64,000 nucleotides of DNA from Anaerolineales bacterium (GTDB lineage Bacteria; Chloroflexota; Anaerolineae; Anaerolineales; Villigracilaceae), in contig JAHDWB010000003.1 in NCBI GenBank assembly GCA_023382595.1, forward strand, positions 279,570 to 343,569, in the 5' to 3' direction. Shown here piece after piece: positions 1 to 7,371 of this stretch. The position numbers and the translations under genes were made by a program. Under the pieces are notes generated by a model. The model worked only from the letters and a program-made list of their open reading frames with translations. It was not told where the DNA came from and did not search any database. Within the stretch, counting starts at the first letter, position 1. Each line of letters opens with the position of its first letter.

Positions 1-831
1 CCACAGATCCAAGTCGGTTGCCTCGAAAAGGGTAATGGCGCGCTGGAAACGCTCGACGGCTTGCGGCAATTGGTCAGTTTGCAGCAAATGACCGAGCGCG
101 ATCTGATAATGCGCGCGCGCCTGATCGGTGAGCGCGTTCTCCCGCTCGAAAACCTGCAGGGCTTGATCCAATTTTTGGAAGGCTTCGTCAAAACGATCCT
201 GACGGCGCAGGAGACTGGCAAGCGTCAGCCAGCAGCGCGCCTGATTCACAACATCTCCGCGTGATCGATACGCCTCCTCACCCAGGCGGATATTCTCCTG
301 CGCGGCGGGATGATCCCCAACAAGGATTTGGGCAAACGCCAAGGAGAGACGACAATGCGGGACGAATTCCGGCGGAAGATCGGTCAGCGCCTCTTTCAAC
401 CCGCGAACTGCTTCGGCAAAATCAGGCTTGCTCCACGCCAAAGCATTGGACTGCCACTCACAAGCTGCGATCCAGGCGGAATCTTTCAACTCCTCGAAGC
501 CGCGCCGTGCGCTGAGCAGCGCATCCGCGGCACGCTTGGGCTGCGCCCAATGATTGCAAGCACGCGCCAGATACCAGGCGGAGAGTGAGCGGAGGAAAAG
601 ATCACGGTTTTGGGAAAACACCGCGTCATTCGCGATCCGGGTCAGCGCCCAGCCAAGCCGCGGCTTGACGGATGCAAGGCTTTCCGCGTAATCCGCAATG
701 TGGTCGAGCAGTTTTTTGTCGAGTGCAGGGAGGTCTGCCCCGATGGACGGCAGATCGGATTCGGATATTCGCCCCTCGAACAGTTCATTTGCAAGACTCA
801 GGTAGATATCAAAAGAAGCACTGCTGGACAT
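1..831 (-). CDS. TPR-repeat protein, partial (runs off left edge)
   Basis: The minus-strand frame is open from the ATG at 831 to the window edge (277 codons, no stop). It starts MSSSASFDIYLSLANELFEG and is rich in Ala/Leu helices with TPR spacing, for example around residues 95-130 and 160-277 (segments such as RFDEAFQKLDQALQVFERE and QARAHYQIALGHLL). Its ATG overlaps the stop of the upstream gene by one base (TGATG), so translation is coupled. In related bacteria similar N-terminal TPR arrays behind a sigma factor often belong to CHAT-domain proteins, but the C-terminus lies outside the window, so that is only a guess. Confidence 0.75.
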   Translation of the reverse strand, partial: MSSSASFDIYLSLANELFEGRISESDLPSIGADLPALDKKLLDHIADYAESLASVKPRLGWALTRIANDAVFSQNRDLFLRSLSAWYLARACNHWAQPKRAADALLSARRGFEELKDSAWIAACEWQSNALAWSKPDFAEAVRGLKEALTDLPPEFVPHCRLSLAFAQILVGDHPAAQENIRLGEEAYRSRGDVVNQARCWLTLASLLRRQDRFDEAFQKLDQALQVFERENALTDQARAHYQIALGHLLQTDQLPQAVERFQRAITLFEATDLDLW

Positions 832-1601
832 CACGGAGTTTCGGAGGCGGTTTCAAGTGTGAGACTCAGCCCAGCCTTAAGGTTTTCCAACGCCGGGTCG
901 AAGATCGTATCAAACAGGATATTCGGGTATCTTACCCGCCCTTCCGCGGGAATAAGTATATCCTGTTGATATTCGCCCCATGTTAATCTGGCACGCAGTG
1001 GGAATTTCGCAGGTTCGCGCGAAATGCCGGGCGTAACAGCCAGGGACACATAAACAGCCAGTGTGTTCTCCTCATCTTCGGCAGCGGTGCAATCCAGGAT
1101 AATGGTATAGGCGCTCCCGGAAACTGTCACTTCATCGCGCAACAAGGTGAACCAAGGCTCTTCGATCAGGCTTTGCTCCGCCCGATACGCCAGCTCAGGC
1201 GGGGAAAAGATGGCTCGCAGTTGTTCAAGCGATCGTTGCCAGTGGATACCCCATTTTTCATCATCCGTGACGCTCACCTTCGGCGTGGACTGCTGCTGGC
1301 TGGTCAAAAAATCGAGGCGGGTTTCAGGCGCGGGTATGGGAGTCAGTTCCCCGGGTTCGGCTTCGATGCTTTCCAATGCGTCGAGGAATGCCTGCCTGAG
1401 TTCGGCGTTTTCCAGCATTTTTTTGTAAAAATCTGGATAGCGCTTCGCAAGATTTTCGCCGTTCAGTGTCCCGCTGACAATCAGAGATAACATATCACTT
1501 TCCATGGGTAATGCTGACTTGCCCTCATCTTTGAGGGCTGTCAAATGCTCAGCCAATTTTTTCAGCGCGGCTGACCTTCGGGAATCCAAATTCTCGTTCA
1601 T
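831..1601 (-). CDS. Conserved hypothetical protein between sigma factor and TPR protein
   Basis: Predicted product of 256 aa. I do not recognise the family. The N-terminal half (about 1-100) is charged and helical with a stretch resembling a small helical bundle (AKRYPDFYKKMLENAEL). The C-terminal half (about 125-250) looks beta-rich (TVSGSAYTIILDCTA, LAVYVSLAVTPG). No signal peptide or membrane segment is visible. The ATG directly abuts the stop of the sigma factor gene and its own stop overlaps the next ATG, so the three genes form one tightly coupled unit. A role in sigma control is possible from position only; no anti-sigma zinc motif is present. Confidence 0.8.
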   Translation of the reverse strand: MNENLDSRRSAALKKLAEHLTALKDEGKSALPMESDMLSLIVSGTLNGENLAKRYPDFYKKMLENAELRQAFLDALESIEAEPGELTPIPAPETRLDFLTSQQQSTPKVSVTDDEKWGIHWQRSLEQLRAIFSPPELAYRAEQSLIEEPWFTLLRDEVTVSGSAYTIILDCTAAEDEENTLAVYVSLAVTPGISREPAKFPLRARLTWGEYQQDILIPAEGRVRYPNILFDTIFDPALENLKAGLSLTLETASETP

Positions 1602-2357
1602 TTAATTTATCCCTGTTTTGTTCAAAATCTTCCGCAGATCTTCCAGCGCGTTGAAATGTAAACTGTAGATGGCACCCGCGCTTTTGCCCAGCTTTTTGGC
1701 GATCTCTTCCGGCTCCATTTCATCGAAGTAGAGCATCCGGATCACACTGCGGCGCGCTTCGGATAGTTGTGCCAGAGCAGACTCCAACTCCGCGCCAAGT
1801 TCTGTCATCAACATGTGCGCTTCCAGCGGAGGATCGTTCAGGTTCGCAAGGTCGTCTTCGAGTTCGACCTGTTTCTCCTGCGGCACAGCGGACTTCTTGA
1901 GGGATTTTTGGATGAATTTGCGGCAGGCGTTCTGAACAAGGATATGCGCCCACGGGTCGAATTCGGTGTCGTAGGGGAAGTGGGAGTGGAGCAGGTTGAG
2001 CGCCGCCTCGGTCGCGCATTCGATGGCGATCTCGTGCGTGTGGTCGTCGGCGAAAAAGTTCTTTCTTAGAAAGAAGTTGTACGCCCAGGTTTGCATCCGT
2101 TCGTAGAGCGGAGCCCAAACTTCGGGGTCCTGCTCGGTCTGCAGTTGCTGGAGATAACCTTGGAGGTTGGAAAAACCGTCGGCGACGCGCCAGACATAGG
2201 CTGGGACACGACCGGGGTCTCCCTCCATAAATCTGTGAATCCGACCTCGATCCAGATTGGCAAGGAGGATCGGCTTGATTCGGCGGGCAAGTTCACCACC
2301 CCGGATCTCCGCCAGTTGTTTCAAAGCCTGGTCAAGTTGGTCGTGCAGGGCGTCCAT
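1602..2357 (-). CDS. Sigma-70 family (ECF-like) RNA polymerase sigma factor
   Basis: Predicted 251 aa. Residues about 90-160 resemble sigma region 2 (FFLRKNFF, TEFDPWAHILVQNACRKFI) and about 195-245 resemble region 4 (LAQLSEARRSVIRMLYFDEM, EEIAKKLGKSAGAIYSLHF), the helix-turn-helix that reads the -35 element. The frame stays open upstream, but that extension has no protein-like composition and runs through palindromic repeats. I therefore start at the ATG at 2357 (MDALHDQLDQ), preceded by a weak GTGGAA. It heads a unit with the 256-aa protein and the TPR protein. It would direct polymerase to an unknown regulon. Confidence 0.8.
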   Translation of the reverse strand: MDALHDQLDQALKQLAEIRGGELARRIKPILLANLDRGRIHRFMEGDPGRVPAYVWRVADGFSNLQGYLQQLQTEQDPEVWAPLYERMQTWAYNFFLRKNFFADDHTHEIAIECATEAALNLLHSHFPYDTEFDPWAHILVQNACRKFIQKSLKKSAVPQEKQVELEDDLANLNDPPLEAHMLMTELGAELESALAQLSEARRSVIRMLYFDEMEPEEIAKKLGKSAGAIYSLHFNALEDLRKILNKTGIN

Positions 2358-2596
2358 TTCCACGTTCGTTTTGTTCTCCGATGGGCGTCCGCATGGGCGG
2401 GGCTGGGTGGAATTATACCCATTGAAACCACAAATTGGTCGAATGCAATTGGAAGAAAATAGAACCGGGCGGGCATATATGTAGTAGATGGGTACCGCCG
2501 ACAGATGGTCGGCAGTATTGGGGGGATAGGAAACGGGGTTACCTTCATCGCGTGCCCGTTCGTTTTGCAACAGGGGAAGGCGGGCAACTTGTGTGT

Positions 2597-2650
2597 AACG
2601 CGGGATGTATCTTTTGGAATGGCTTCGCCACTTTGGATACATCCCGCGTT
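2597..2650. repeat. Palindromic element, 15-bp perfect arms
   Basis: Arms AACGCGGGATGTATC (2597-2611) and GATACATCCCGCGTT (2636-2650) are exact reverse complements. The 24-nt centre holds a second small stem (TGGC/GCCA). No T-run follows, so it is more like a dispersed palindromic repeat than a terminator. It lies in the 490-nt gap 2358-2847, which shows no convincing gene. Confidence 0.7.
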
Positions 2651-2738
2651 GCCATGCTGTTTGTATGGTTCGCCCCGCTCCCTCTGCCATTGATCTGCAA
2701 TCCCCTCTTTTCGATTTCTCTGTTATATTCAAACCACT

Positions 2739-2789
2739 AGACCCCGCGAGGCTTTCCATGTCAGTGGATTTCGAAGCCTCGCAGGGTCT
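2739..2789. repeat. Palindromic repeat / possible terminator hairpin
   Basis: AGACCCCGCGAGGCTT (2739-2754) pairs with AAGCCTCGCAGGGTCT (2774-2789), one mismatch, 19-nt loop. It lies downstream of the minus-strand gene ending at 2848. Reading plus-strand it is followed by TGTATTTTC; on the minus strand there is no clear T-run. Most likely a REP-like repeat that could also end transcription. Confidence 0.5.
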
Positions 2790-2847
2790 TGTATTTTCAT
2801 CCCTGCCCCCCACTGTTGGCGCATAGAGGCGGAATGATGCGGTGGGA

Positions 2848-3411
2848 TCAGATGCTTTTTTCGATGTTCGTCACGGCAATGCCGCCGGGGCGGTCTGTGG
2901 CGGTGACCTGGATGCGGACGGCGGATTGACCCTGAGCGGTGGCGGTGTACACCCACTGACCCGAGCCTGCGGCGGTCTCGATCGCTTCGCCGGTTTCGAG
3001 CGGGTTGTCCTGATCGTCGGTGATGGCAACTTCCACTTTCTGCACGCCGATGTCGTCGCTGGCGGTGATCGTGATGGTGTCGCCGATGTTGCCGTTGTAA
3101 CCGAAGGCGTTCACGTCATTGATGACCGGGGCGTTGAAGTAGTCGGCGATGGTCAGCGCGAAGACGGGCAGGTCCTTCTTTTTTGCCAGTCCTTCGTACA
3201 GCGGACGAGCCTCATTGTCGGCGAGGGCGGTCTTGCCGTATGCCACTGCCGCCAGAAAGCGCTCGCGTTGTTCCAACTGCGCCGGGCTCAACGAAGCCTC
3301 GTTGTAGACGGGCTTGGGCGAGATGATCGTCTTGCCGCGGATCTTGCGGTAGATGAAGTTCCCTGCTCCCCCGCGCAGGAAATTGAAGATGGGGTCTAAC
3401 TCAGCTTGCAT
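2848..3411 (-). CDS. Small Ig-like domain protein, function unknown
   Basis: Predicted 187 aa with a strong ribosome site (AAGGAGAAAAACC then ATG). Residues 1-95 are mixed helical without signal peptide or membrane segment (MQAELDPIFNFLRGGAGNF, LEQRERFLAAVAYG). Residues about 97-185 look like a bacterial Ig-like beta-sandwich (GDTITITASDDIGVQKVEV, QWVYTATAQG, VRIQVTATD). No enzyme motif is seen. Upstream, a long hairpin with a T-run separates it from the membrane protein gene. The lack of an export signal on an Ig-like protein is unusual. Confidence 0.75.
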   Translation of the reverse strand: MQAELDPIFNFLRGGAGNFIYRKIRGKTIISPKPVYNEASLSPAQLEQRERFLAAVAYGKTALADNEARPLYEGLAKKKDLPVFALTIADYFNAPVINDVNAFGYNGNIGDTITITASDDIGVQKVEVAITDDQDNPLETGEAIETAAGSGQWVYTATAQGQSAVRIQVTATDRPGGIAVTNIEKSI

Positions 3412-3471
3412 GGTTTTTCTCCTTTAGGTAAAGTGTGGTGAATACGTTCCCGGAACGGGAAGCGCCAACTG

Positions 3472-3534
3472 AAAATAAAAAACCCCTTGAAGGTCCCCCG
3501 CACCGAATGGACGGTGTTGGGCTCTCCTCAAGGG
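3472..3534 (-). terminator. Large bulged hairpin with T-run (intrinsic terminator or leader RNA)
   Basis: Read on the minus strand, CCCTTGAGG pairs with CCTTCAAGGG (one G-U), enclosing CCC/GGG and CACCG/CGGTG helices around a UCCAUU loop, then TTTTTTATTTT. It lies 60 nt upstream of the Ig-like gene and about 160 nt downstream of the membrane protein gene. It may terminate the latter or attenuate the former. Confidence 0.7.
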
Positions 3535-3691
3535 TCTGTTATGCAGGGATGCGCTTGGATGCTGGCTGTGGTGTTTCCCTGAATATGCGATGATTATTAC
3601 AATCTTTGTCTGATTTGGCAAGGGATTTCCCCAACATTCCTGTAAGTTTCGTGCTTGCAATTATGCAAATAACATGGGAAGAATTGATTTA

Positions 3692-4153
3692 TTAGTTACT
3701 TCCAACTTGCGCAATGATCATTAAGCCAATAAACACTAATGCAATTCCTGCAATTAGTGTATAGGCGAAGGTTTTATATCCATTATTTAACTTTGATTTG
3801 GCGTAATCCAGTGTCAAGTTCATGGCAAATAAACCATTCATGATTATGTAAAAAACTGTGTATAAGGCAATTACAGCCCATGTAATTTCAGTGATGCTGA
3901 ATGATGTTGAAATTGGGTTTGAAAGATTCTTTACAGCTTCGACCCCAATTGACAGGGCAAGACCAATGGACGCCCATATGATGACAAGAAAATCAGGCTC
4001 AACCTTATCTATGTTATTTTCACTGTGACCAGCTCCTTTTTCTTTTAGGATAAATCCCTTGTATTCAGCCAAAAGCGCCTTGCTTTCGGCAAGCTGGGTT
4101 TTGGTTTCTTCGAATTCTTCGTCTTTGAAATATCGCCTTAATAAGGGGAACAT
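3692..4153 (-). CDS. Small membrane protein with N-terminal coiled coil
   Basis: Predicted 153 aa from the ATG at 4153 (AAGGA about 11 nt upstream). An in-frame ATG at 4165 would add four residues. Residues about 8-40 are charged and coiled-coil-like (EEFEETKTQLAESKALLAEY). Three hydrophobic segments follow (about 56-75, 90-112, 128-150: FLVIIWASIGLALSIGV, AVIALYTVFYIIMNGLFAM, TLIAGIALVFIGLMII). No family recognised. The DNA is clearly AT-richer than the flanking sugar genes, as in the adjoining restriction-modification locus, hinting at shared foreign origin. Confidence 0.7.
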   Translation of the reverse strand: MFPLLRRYFKDEEFEETKTQLAESKALLAEYKGFILKEKGAGHSENNIDKVEPDFLVIIWASIGLALSIGVEAVKNLSNPISTSFSITEITWAVIALYTVFYIIMNGLFAMNLTLDYAKSKLNNGYKTFAYTLIAGIALVFIGLMIIAQVGSN

Positions 4154-4201
4154 AGATCTATTCATCCTTTTTGTTTGCAAACTTCCATGTTCAATAAGTT
4201 G

Positions 4202-6808
4202 CTATTTTATTTTCACGGCAATGACGTCATATTTCCTGTCGGTTGGCATGATGAACAGACATTGATTCTTGCTTCTTTTCTCCCACAATTCGCCGATCTG
4301 ACGTTTTTCTTCTGCGTCTTTGTAAAGATGACCGCCTTTGTATTCGACGGCAAGAAAGCGACCGTCTTTCAACTTGCAGATGAAATCAGGATAGAAGCGG
4401 TCGGTGGAGGTTTGGAACCAGAAGGAGCGGGATGGTTGGTTGCTGAGATTGCGAACCCAGTATTCCACTTCGTCCAGCGTATCAATAAATTCGGCGCATT
4501 GTTTTTCTTCGTTGCTGTCGAATTTGCCTACGTCGGGGTAGTAGTGTTTTTTAAAGCTGTGCTGACCGCGATACAGTGACCCGACGGGGGCGGGATATTC
4601 TTGCGGGTCGAAAGAGAAGACTAATTCGGGCGTGACAACAACTTTGCTCCCTGCATCGAAGAAGGATTTGAACTCCTGCCCATGCGCGGACTGGCGATAC
4701 TCGTCTATCTTGCGTATTACTGCATCACGCAGGCGGTACTTTTCGCGGACGAGAGTATCGAGCGGAATGCCGCGCTTTTCGATCAGGTTATTGACTAGCG
4801 CAGTGAGATACACGCCTGTCTCGTTGGCGGTAAGGTCATGATGCACAAAGTTCCTGTCGAGCCAGTGAACGAGGTCAGAGACCTTCCAGCCTGTATCCAC
4901 TTTGAGCAGGGACAATTGATTATTCAGGTTTTGCAGGAATTGCGCCTTGACCTTCCCTTCGTCGCTGACATCCACTTCACCTTGTTTGACGGCGGCAATG
5001 CCCGGGGTGAATTCGGTCTCTGTGAGAATGGCATCCTTTTTTGGCAGTTCCCATTCAAAATCAAGGAAGTGAGTTTCTTCGAGTTGTTCCAGGAATTTGC
5101 CTTGGCGGTATGCCAGAACGGGAACAGAGAAGGCTTCTCCGCGCTCGGATGGAGTCAGGGTGGCGGCGGCAACACGCGCTTTGGCTTCGTTGGCGCTTTG
5201 CTCAAAGGCTTTACGGGCTTTCATGCCTTTGAAGGCAGGCTTGATGGCTTCTATCTCTGCGGCAGTGACACTTGCAGGCAGTTCCATTGTTTGGGTCTTG
5301 GTATCGTACTTGACCTTGCCTGCCAGGTCTTCGGGTAACTTTTCGAGAGCGGGAGGCTCCGAGACTTTGAAGGCAATGCTTTCGCCGCCTGTGGCGCGAT
5401 ACCCAAACAAGGGACCAAAATCAGTAGGTGTGGGCGGTGTGACCAGTTGCGCGGCTTCCTGTTTTTCAAAGCCGTTTTCAACGAGGGCATCAGCCAATGT
5501 GTTGAGAGTTTCTACGAAGTTGGACGAAGCGACATAAGCATACGCCATGTTCAATTCGGAGGTCTTTTTGCGCGTGGCTTTGGGCATACGCAGAACACGC
5601 CCGACGATCTGTTCAACGGCGGTTGCGCTGGACTGTTCAGCCACGGAGCAAAGTACGTAGGCAAAGGAACAGTCCCAGCCTTCGCGCAGTTTTTGGACGG
5701 TGATGATGTAGCGGATTTTGCAATCGGGCGCGGTCAGGTCGATATCGGCAATGTCGTCGTCCTTGCCTGTGGCGCGGGCGATCTGTTCGGCAGGGATGTT
5801 GTAATCCTCCATCAGACAGGCTTCGACTACTTCAACAGAAACCGTTTGCTTTCCAGTACGAAGCGGTTGGGCTTGCAGGAGCATGATCGGACGGAGGTAT
5901 TCACCCGTTCCGGCGCGTTCCGCATCGGCGTAGCCTTCCAATTCTTTGCGTTTGAGAATGGCATTACCGATGAGTTCCTTCCAATTGGGATGGGTTTCAA
6001 GGCGCAGGGGCAGCTTGATCATCGACTCGGCTTTGAGTTCACGCGCAGAGATGCTGTACAGCACGTTGCTGGGATGCTCGTCGCGGTGCGGGGTGGCTGT
6101 GAATTCGAGAATGCAGGCGGGATTGAAACGGGCAAGGGTTTCAAACGAAAGCGGCGAGCGGACGTTTTGCGCTTCATCCACAATCACAATCGGACGGTGC
6201 AGGCGCAAGAGATTGGCAAGCGAGGGAATCGGTTTGCCGTTTTCGTAGCGTTCCACTTCTGCCGAAGCAGGGACGTTATCGAAATGACTCATGAGCGAGC
6301 CAGAGGCTTCATACACTTTGCGGAGTTCGGGGTCGCCCACACGGAAGGCTTGCGTGGTGCTGACCAAGATCACGGTATCGGTGCTGAGCGTGGACGGTTG
6401 TAGATACAGGGCTTCGCTAAGTTCCAAGACAGTGATACTGCCCAAGGTACTTTCGAGCGCGGAGCGATAGGGATGCTTGCGGTCTTTCAGGGCGTTGAGG
6501 GTTTGTTCTCGAATGGTGGTGGAAGGTGTAAGCCACAAGACAAAGGAATGATCGAGACCGAGAAAATCACGAGTGGAAACACTGACCGCATGAGACGCCA
6601 TGAGAGTTTTTCCGCCGCCCGTTGGCACACGCAGACAGACATACGGCAAGCCGGGCAATTCATCCACTTCGTGATAGTTGACGCCTTCGCCTAATACATC
6701 CAGCGTGGTGGCATAGAAGGCAAGGTTGGCATTGCCCATTTGCTTGCAGTTCTGGAAATACTTGCCTAATACATCGAGAGATCGTTGCTGATAGGTTTTC
6801 AGTTGCAT
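4202..6808 (-). CDS. Type III-like restriction endonuclease subunit Res (helicase-nuclease)
   Basis: Predicted 868 aa. Superfamily 2 helicase motifs: Walker A VPTGGGKT (residues 61-68), DEAQ box (211-214), TATP (237-240), LREGWDC (374-380) and motif VI QIVGRVLRMP (400-409). The C-terminus has a PD-(D/E)xK-type nuclease pattern, FYPDFICK followed by FLAVEYKGG (about 825-840). It would cut DNA after ATP-driven motion when the partner methyltransferase site is unmodified. I start at ATG 6808 (MQLKTYQQRS; AGGAAAC upstream). A longer reading frame begins inside the palindromic repeat and is unlikely. The partner Mod lies upstream on the same strand, separated by the GIY-YIG cassette. Confidence 0.9.
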   Translation of the reverse strand: MQLKTYQQRSLDVLGKYFQNCKQMGNANLAFYATTLDVLGEGVNYHEVDELPGLPYVCLRVPTGGGKTLMASHAVSVSTRDFLGLDHSFVLWLTPSTTIREQTLNALKDRKHPYRSALESTLGSITVLELSEALYLQPSTLSTDTVILVSTTQAFRVGDPELRKVYEASGSLMSHFDNVPASAEVERYENGKPIPSLANLLRLHRPIVIVDEAQNVRSPLSFETLARFNPACILEFTATPHRDEHPSNVLYSISARELKAESMIKLPLRLETHPNWKELIGNAILKRKELEGYADAERAGTGEYLRPIMLLQAQPLRTGKQTVSVEVVEACLMEDYNIPAEQIARATGKDDDIADIDLTAPDCKIRYIITVQKLREGWDCSFAYVLCSVAEQSSATAVEQIVGRVLRMPKATRKKTSELNMAYAYVASSNFVETLNTLADALVENGFEKQEAAQLVTPPTPTDFGPLFGYRATGGESIAFKVSEPPALEKLPEDLAGKVKYDTKTQTMELPASVTAAEIEAIKPAFKGMKARKAFEQSANEAKARVAAATLTPSERGEAFSVPVLAYRQGKFLEQLEETHFLDFEWELPKKDAILTETEFTPGIAAVKQGEVDVSDEGKVKAQFLQNLNNQLSLLKVDTGWKVSDLVHWLDRNFVHHDLTANETGVYLTALVNNLIEKRGIPLDTLVREKYRLRDAVIRKIDEYRQSAHGQEFKSFFDAGSKVVVTPELVFSFDPQEYPAPVGSLYRGQHSFKKHYYPDVGKFDSNEEKQCAEFIDTLDEVEYWVRNLSNQPSRSFWFQTSTDRFYPDFICKLKDGRFLAVEYKGGHLYKDAEEKRQIGELWEKRSKNQCLFIMPTDRKYDVIAVKIK

Positions 6809-6826
6809 GGTTGTTTCCTGTGATTT

Positions 6827-6898
6827 GTCATTTCGACCAACGGGAGAAATCTTCTGCACGCGCTAGGATTTCTCCTCGCTGCCGCTCGTCGAAATGAC
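6827..6898. repeat. GTCATTTCGA palindromic repeat, copy 2
   Basis: A 72-nt imperfect inverted repeat: begins GTCATTTCGA, ends TCGAAATGAC, with internal GAGAAATC/GATTTCTC arms. It overlaps the end of the GIY-YIG gene, supplying its stop codon, and lies 19 nt upstream of the res start. Near-copy of the unit at 7262-7332. Confidence 0.85.
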
Positions 6899-7216
6899 AT
6901 GGGTGGTTGAAGAAACCTTTTCCACGTCCCATTCCATACTTAAATCCTTCCATTCAGGATTCATGGTTATTACCAAATTATTTTTCTTCTCTCGCCGCCA
7001 TTTCTTGATTTCCTTTTCTCTTGCAATCGCGGCATGGACATCGGTGCCGTGTTCGTAATAAACCAGTTTGTTTACATTGTATTTCTTGGTAAAGCCATCC
7101 ACCAATTTATTCTTATGTTCAAAAAGCCTGCGTTCAAGATTGTTGGTCATACCAATATACATAACTTCATTGTTCCAATTGGTGAGTATGTATACATAGA
7201 AATGATATTCTTTCAC
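6863..7216 (-). CDS. GIY-YIG family nuclease
   Basis: Predicted 117 aa from a GTG at 7216 (AAGGA 8 nt upstream). The GIY-YIG core is near the N-terminus: FYVYILTN (residues about 6-13), YIGMTNNLERRLFEHK (about 20-35) and a basic stretch REKEIKKWRREKK (about 67-79). This is the small single-domain class of putative endonucleases. The frame remains open upstream into the repeat at 7262-7332, but that extension (MQRFLAVARNDK) is translated repeat. The last 15 or so residues (HVISTSGSEEKS) are also encoded by repeat DNA. It sits between mod and res, a position otherwise usually occupied by nothing. Confidence 0.85.
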   Translation of the reverse strand: MKEYHFYVYILTNWNNEVMYIGMTNNLERRLFEHKNKLVDGFTKKYNVNKLVYYEHGTDVHAAIAREKEIKKWRREKKNNLVITMNPEWKDLSMEWDVEKVSSTTHVISTSGSEEKS

Positions 7217-7261
7217 GGCAATTATCCTTGCTGCTTTTGTCGTTTCGACCGAGCATTCCTT

Positions 7262-7332
7262 GTCATTTCGAGCGACAGCGAGAAATCTTTGCACGGGTCA
7301 GGATTTCTCCTCGCTCCGCTCGTCGAAATGAC
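7262..7332. repeat. GTCATTTCGA palindromic repeat, copy 1
   Basis: A 71-nt imperfect inverted repeat with the same ends and internal arms as the copy at 6827-6898 and in the same orientation. A further half copy (CGAAATGACA) is at 7351-7360. Together the two full copies bracket the GIY-YIG gene. Confidence 0.85.
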
Positions 7333-7371
7333 AAGAGGGGCGGGCTTCTTCGAAATGACAGAGGAATAGGC

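Noticed and set aside
3424..3660. 78-codon minus-strand open frame
   Set aside because: Contains the hairpin terminator and no protein-like pattern.
5447..6403. 318-codon open frame antisense to res
   Set aside because: Lies wholly within the helicase motifs of Res on the other strand.
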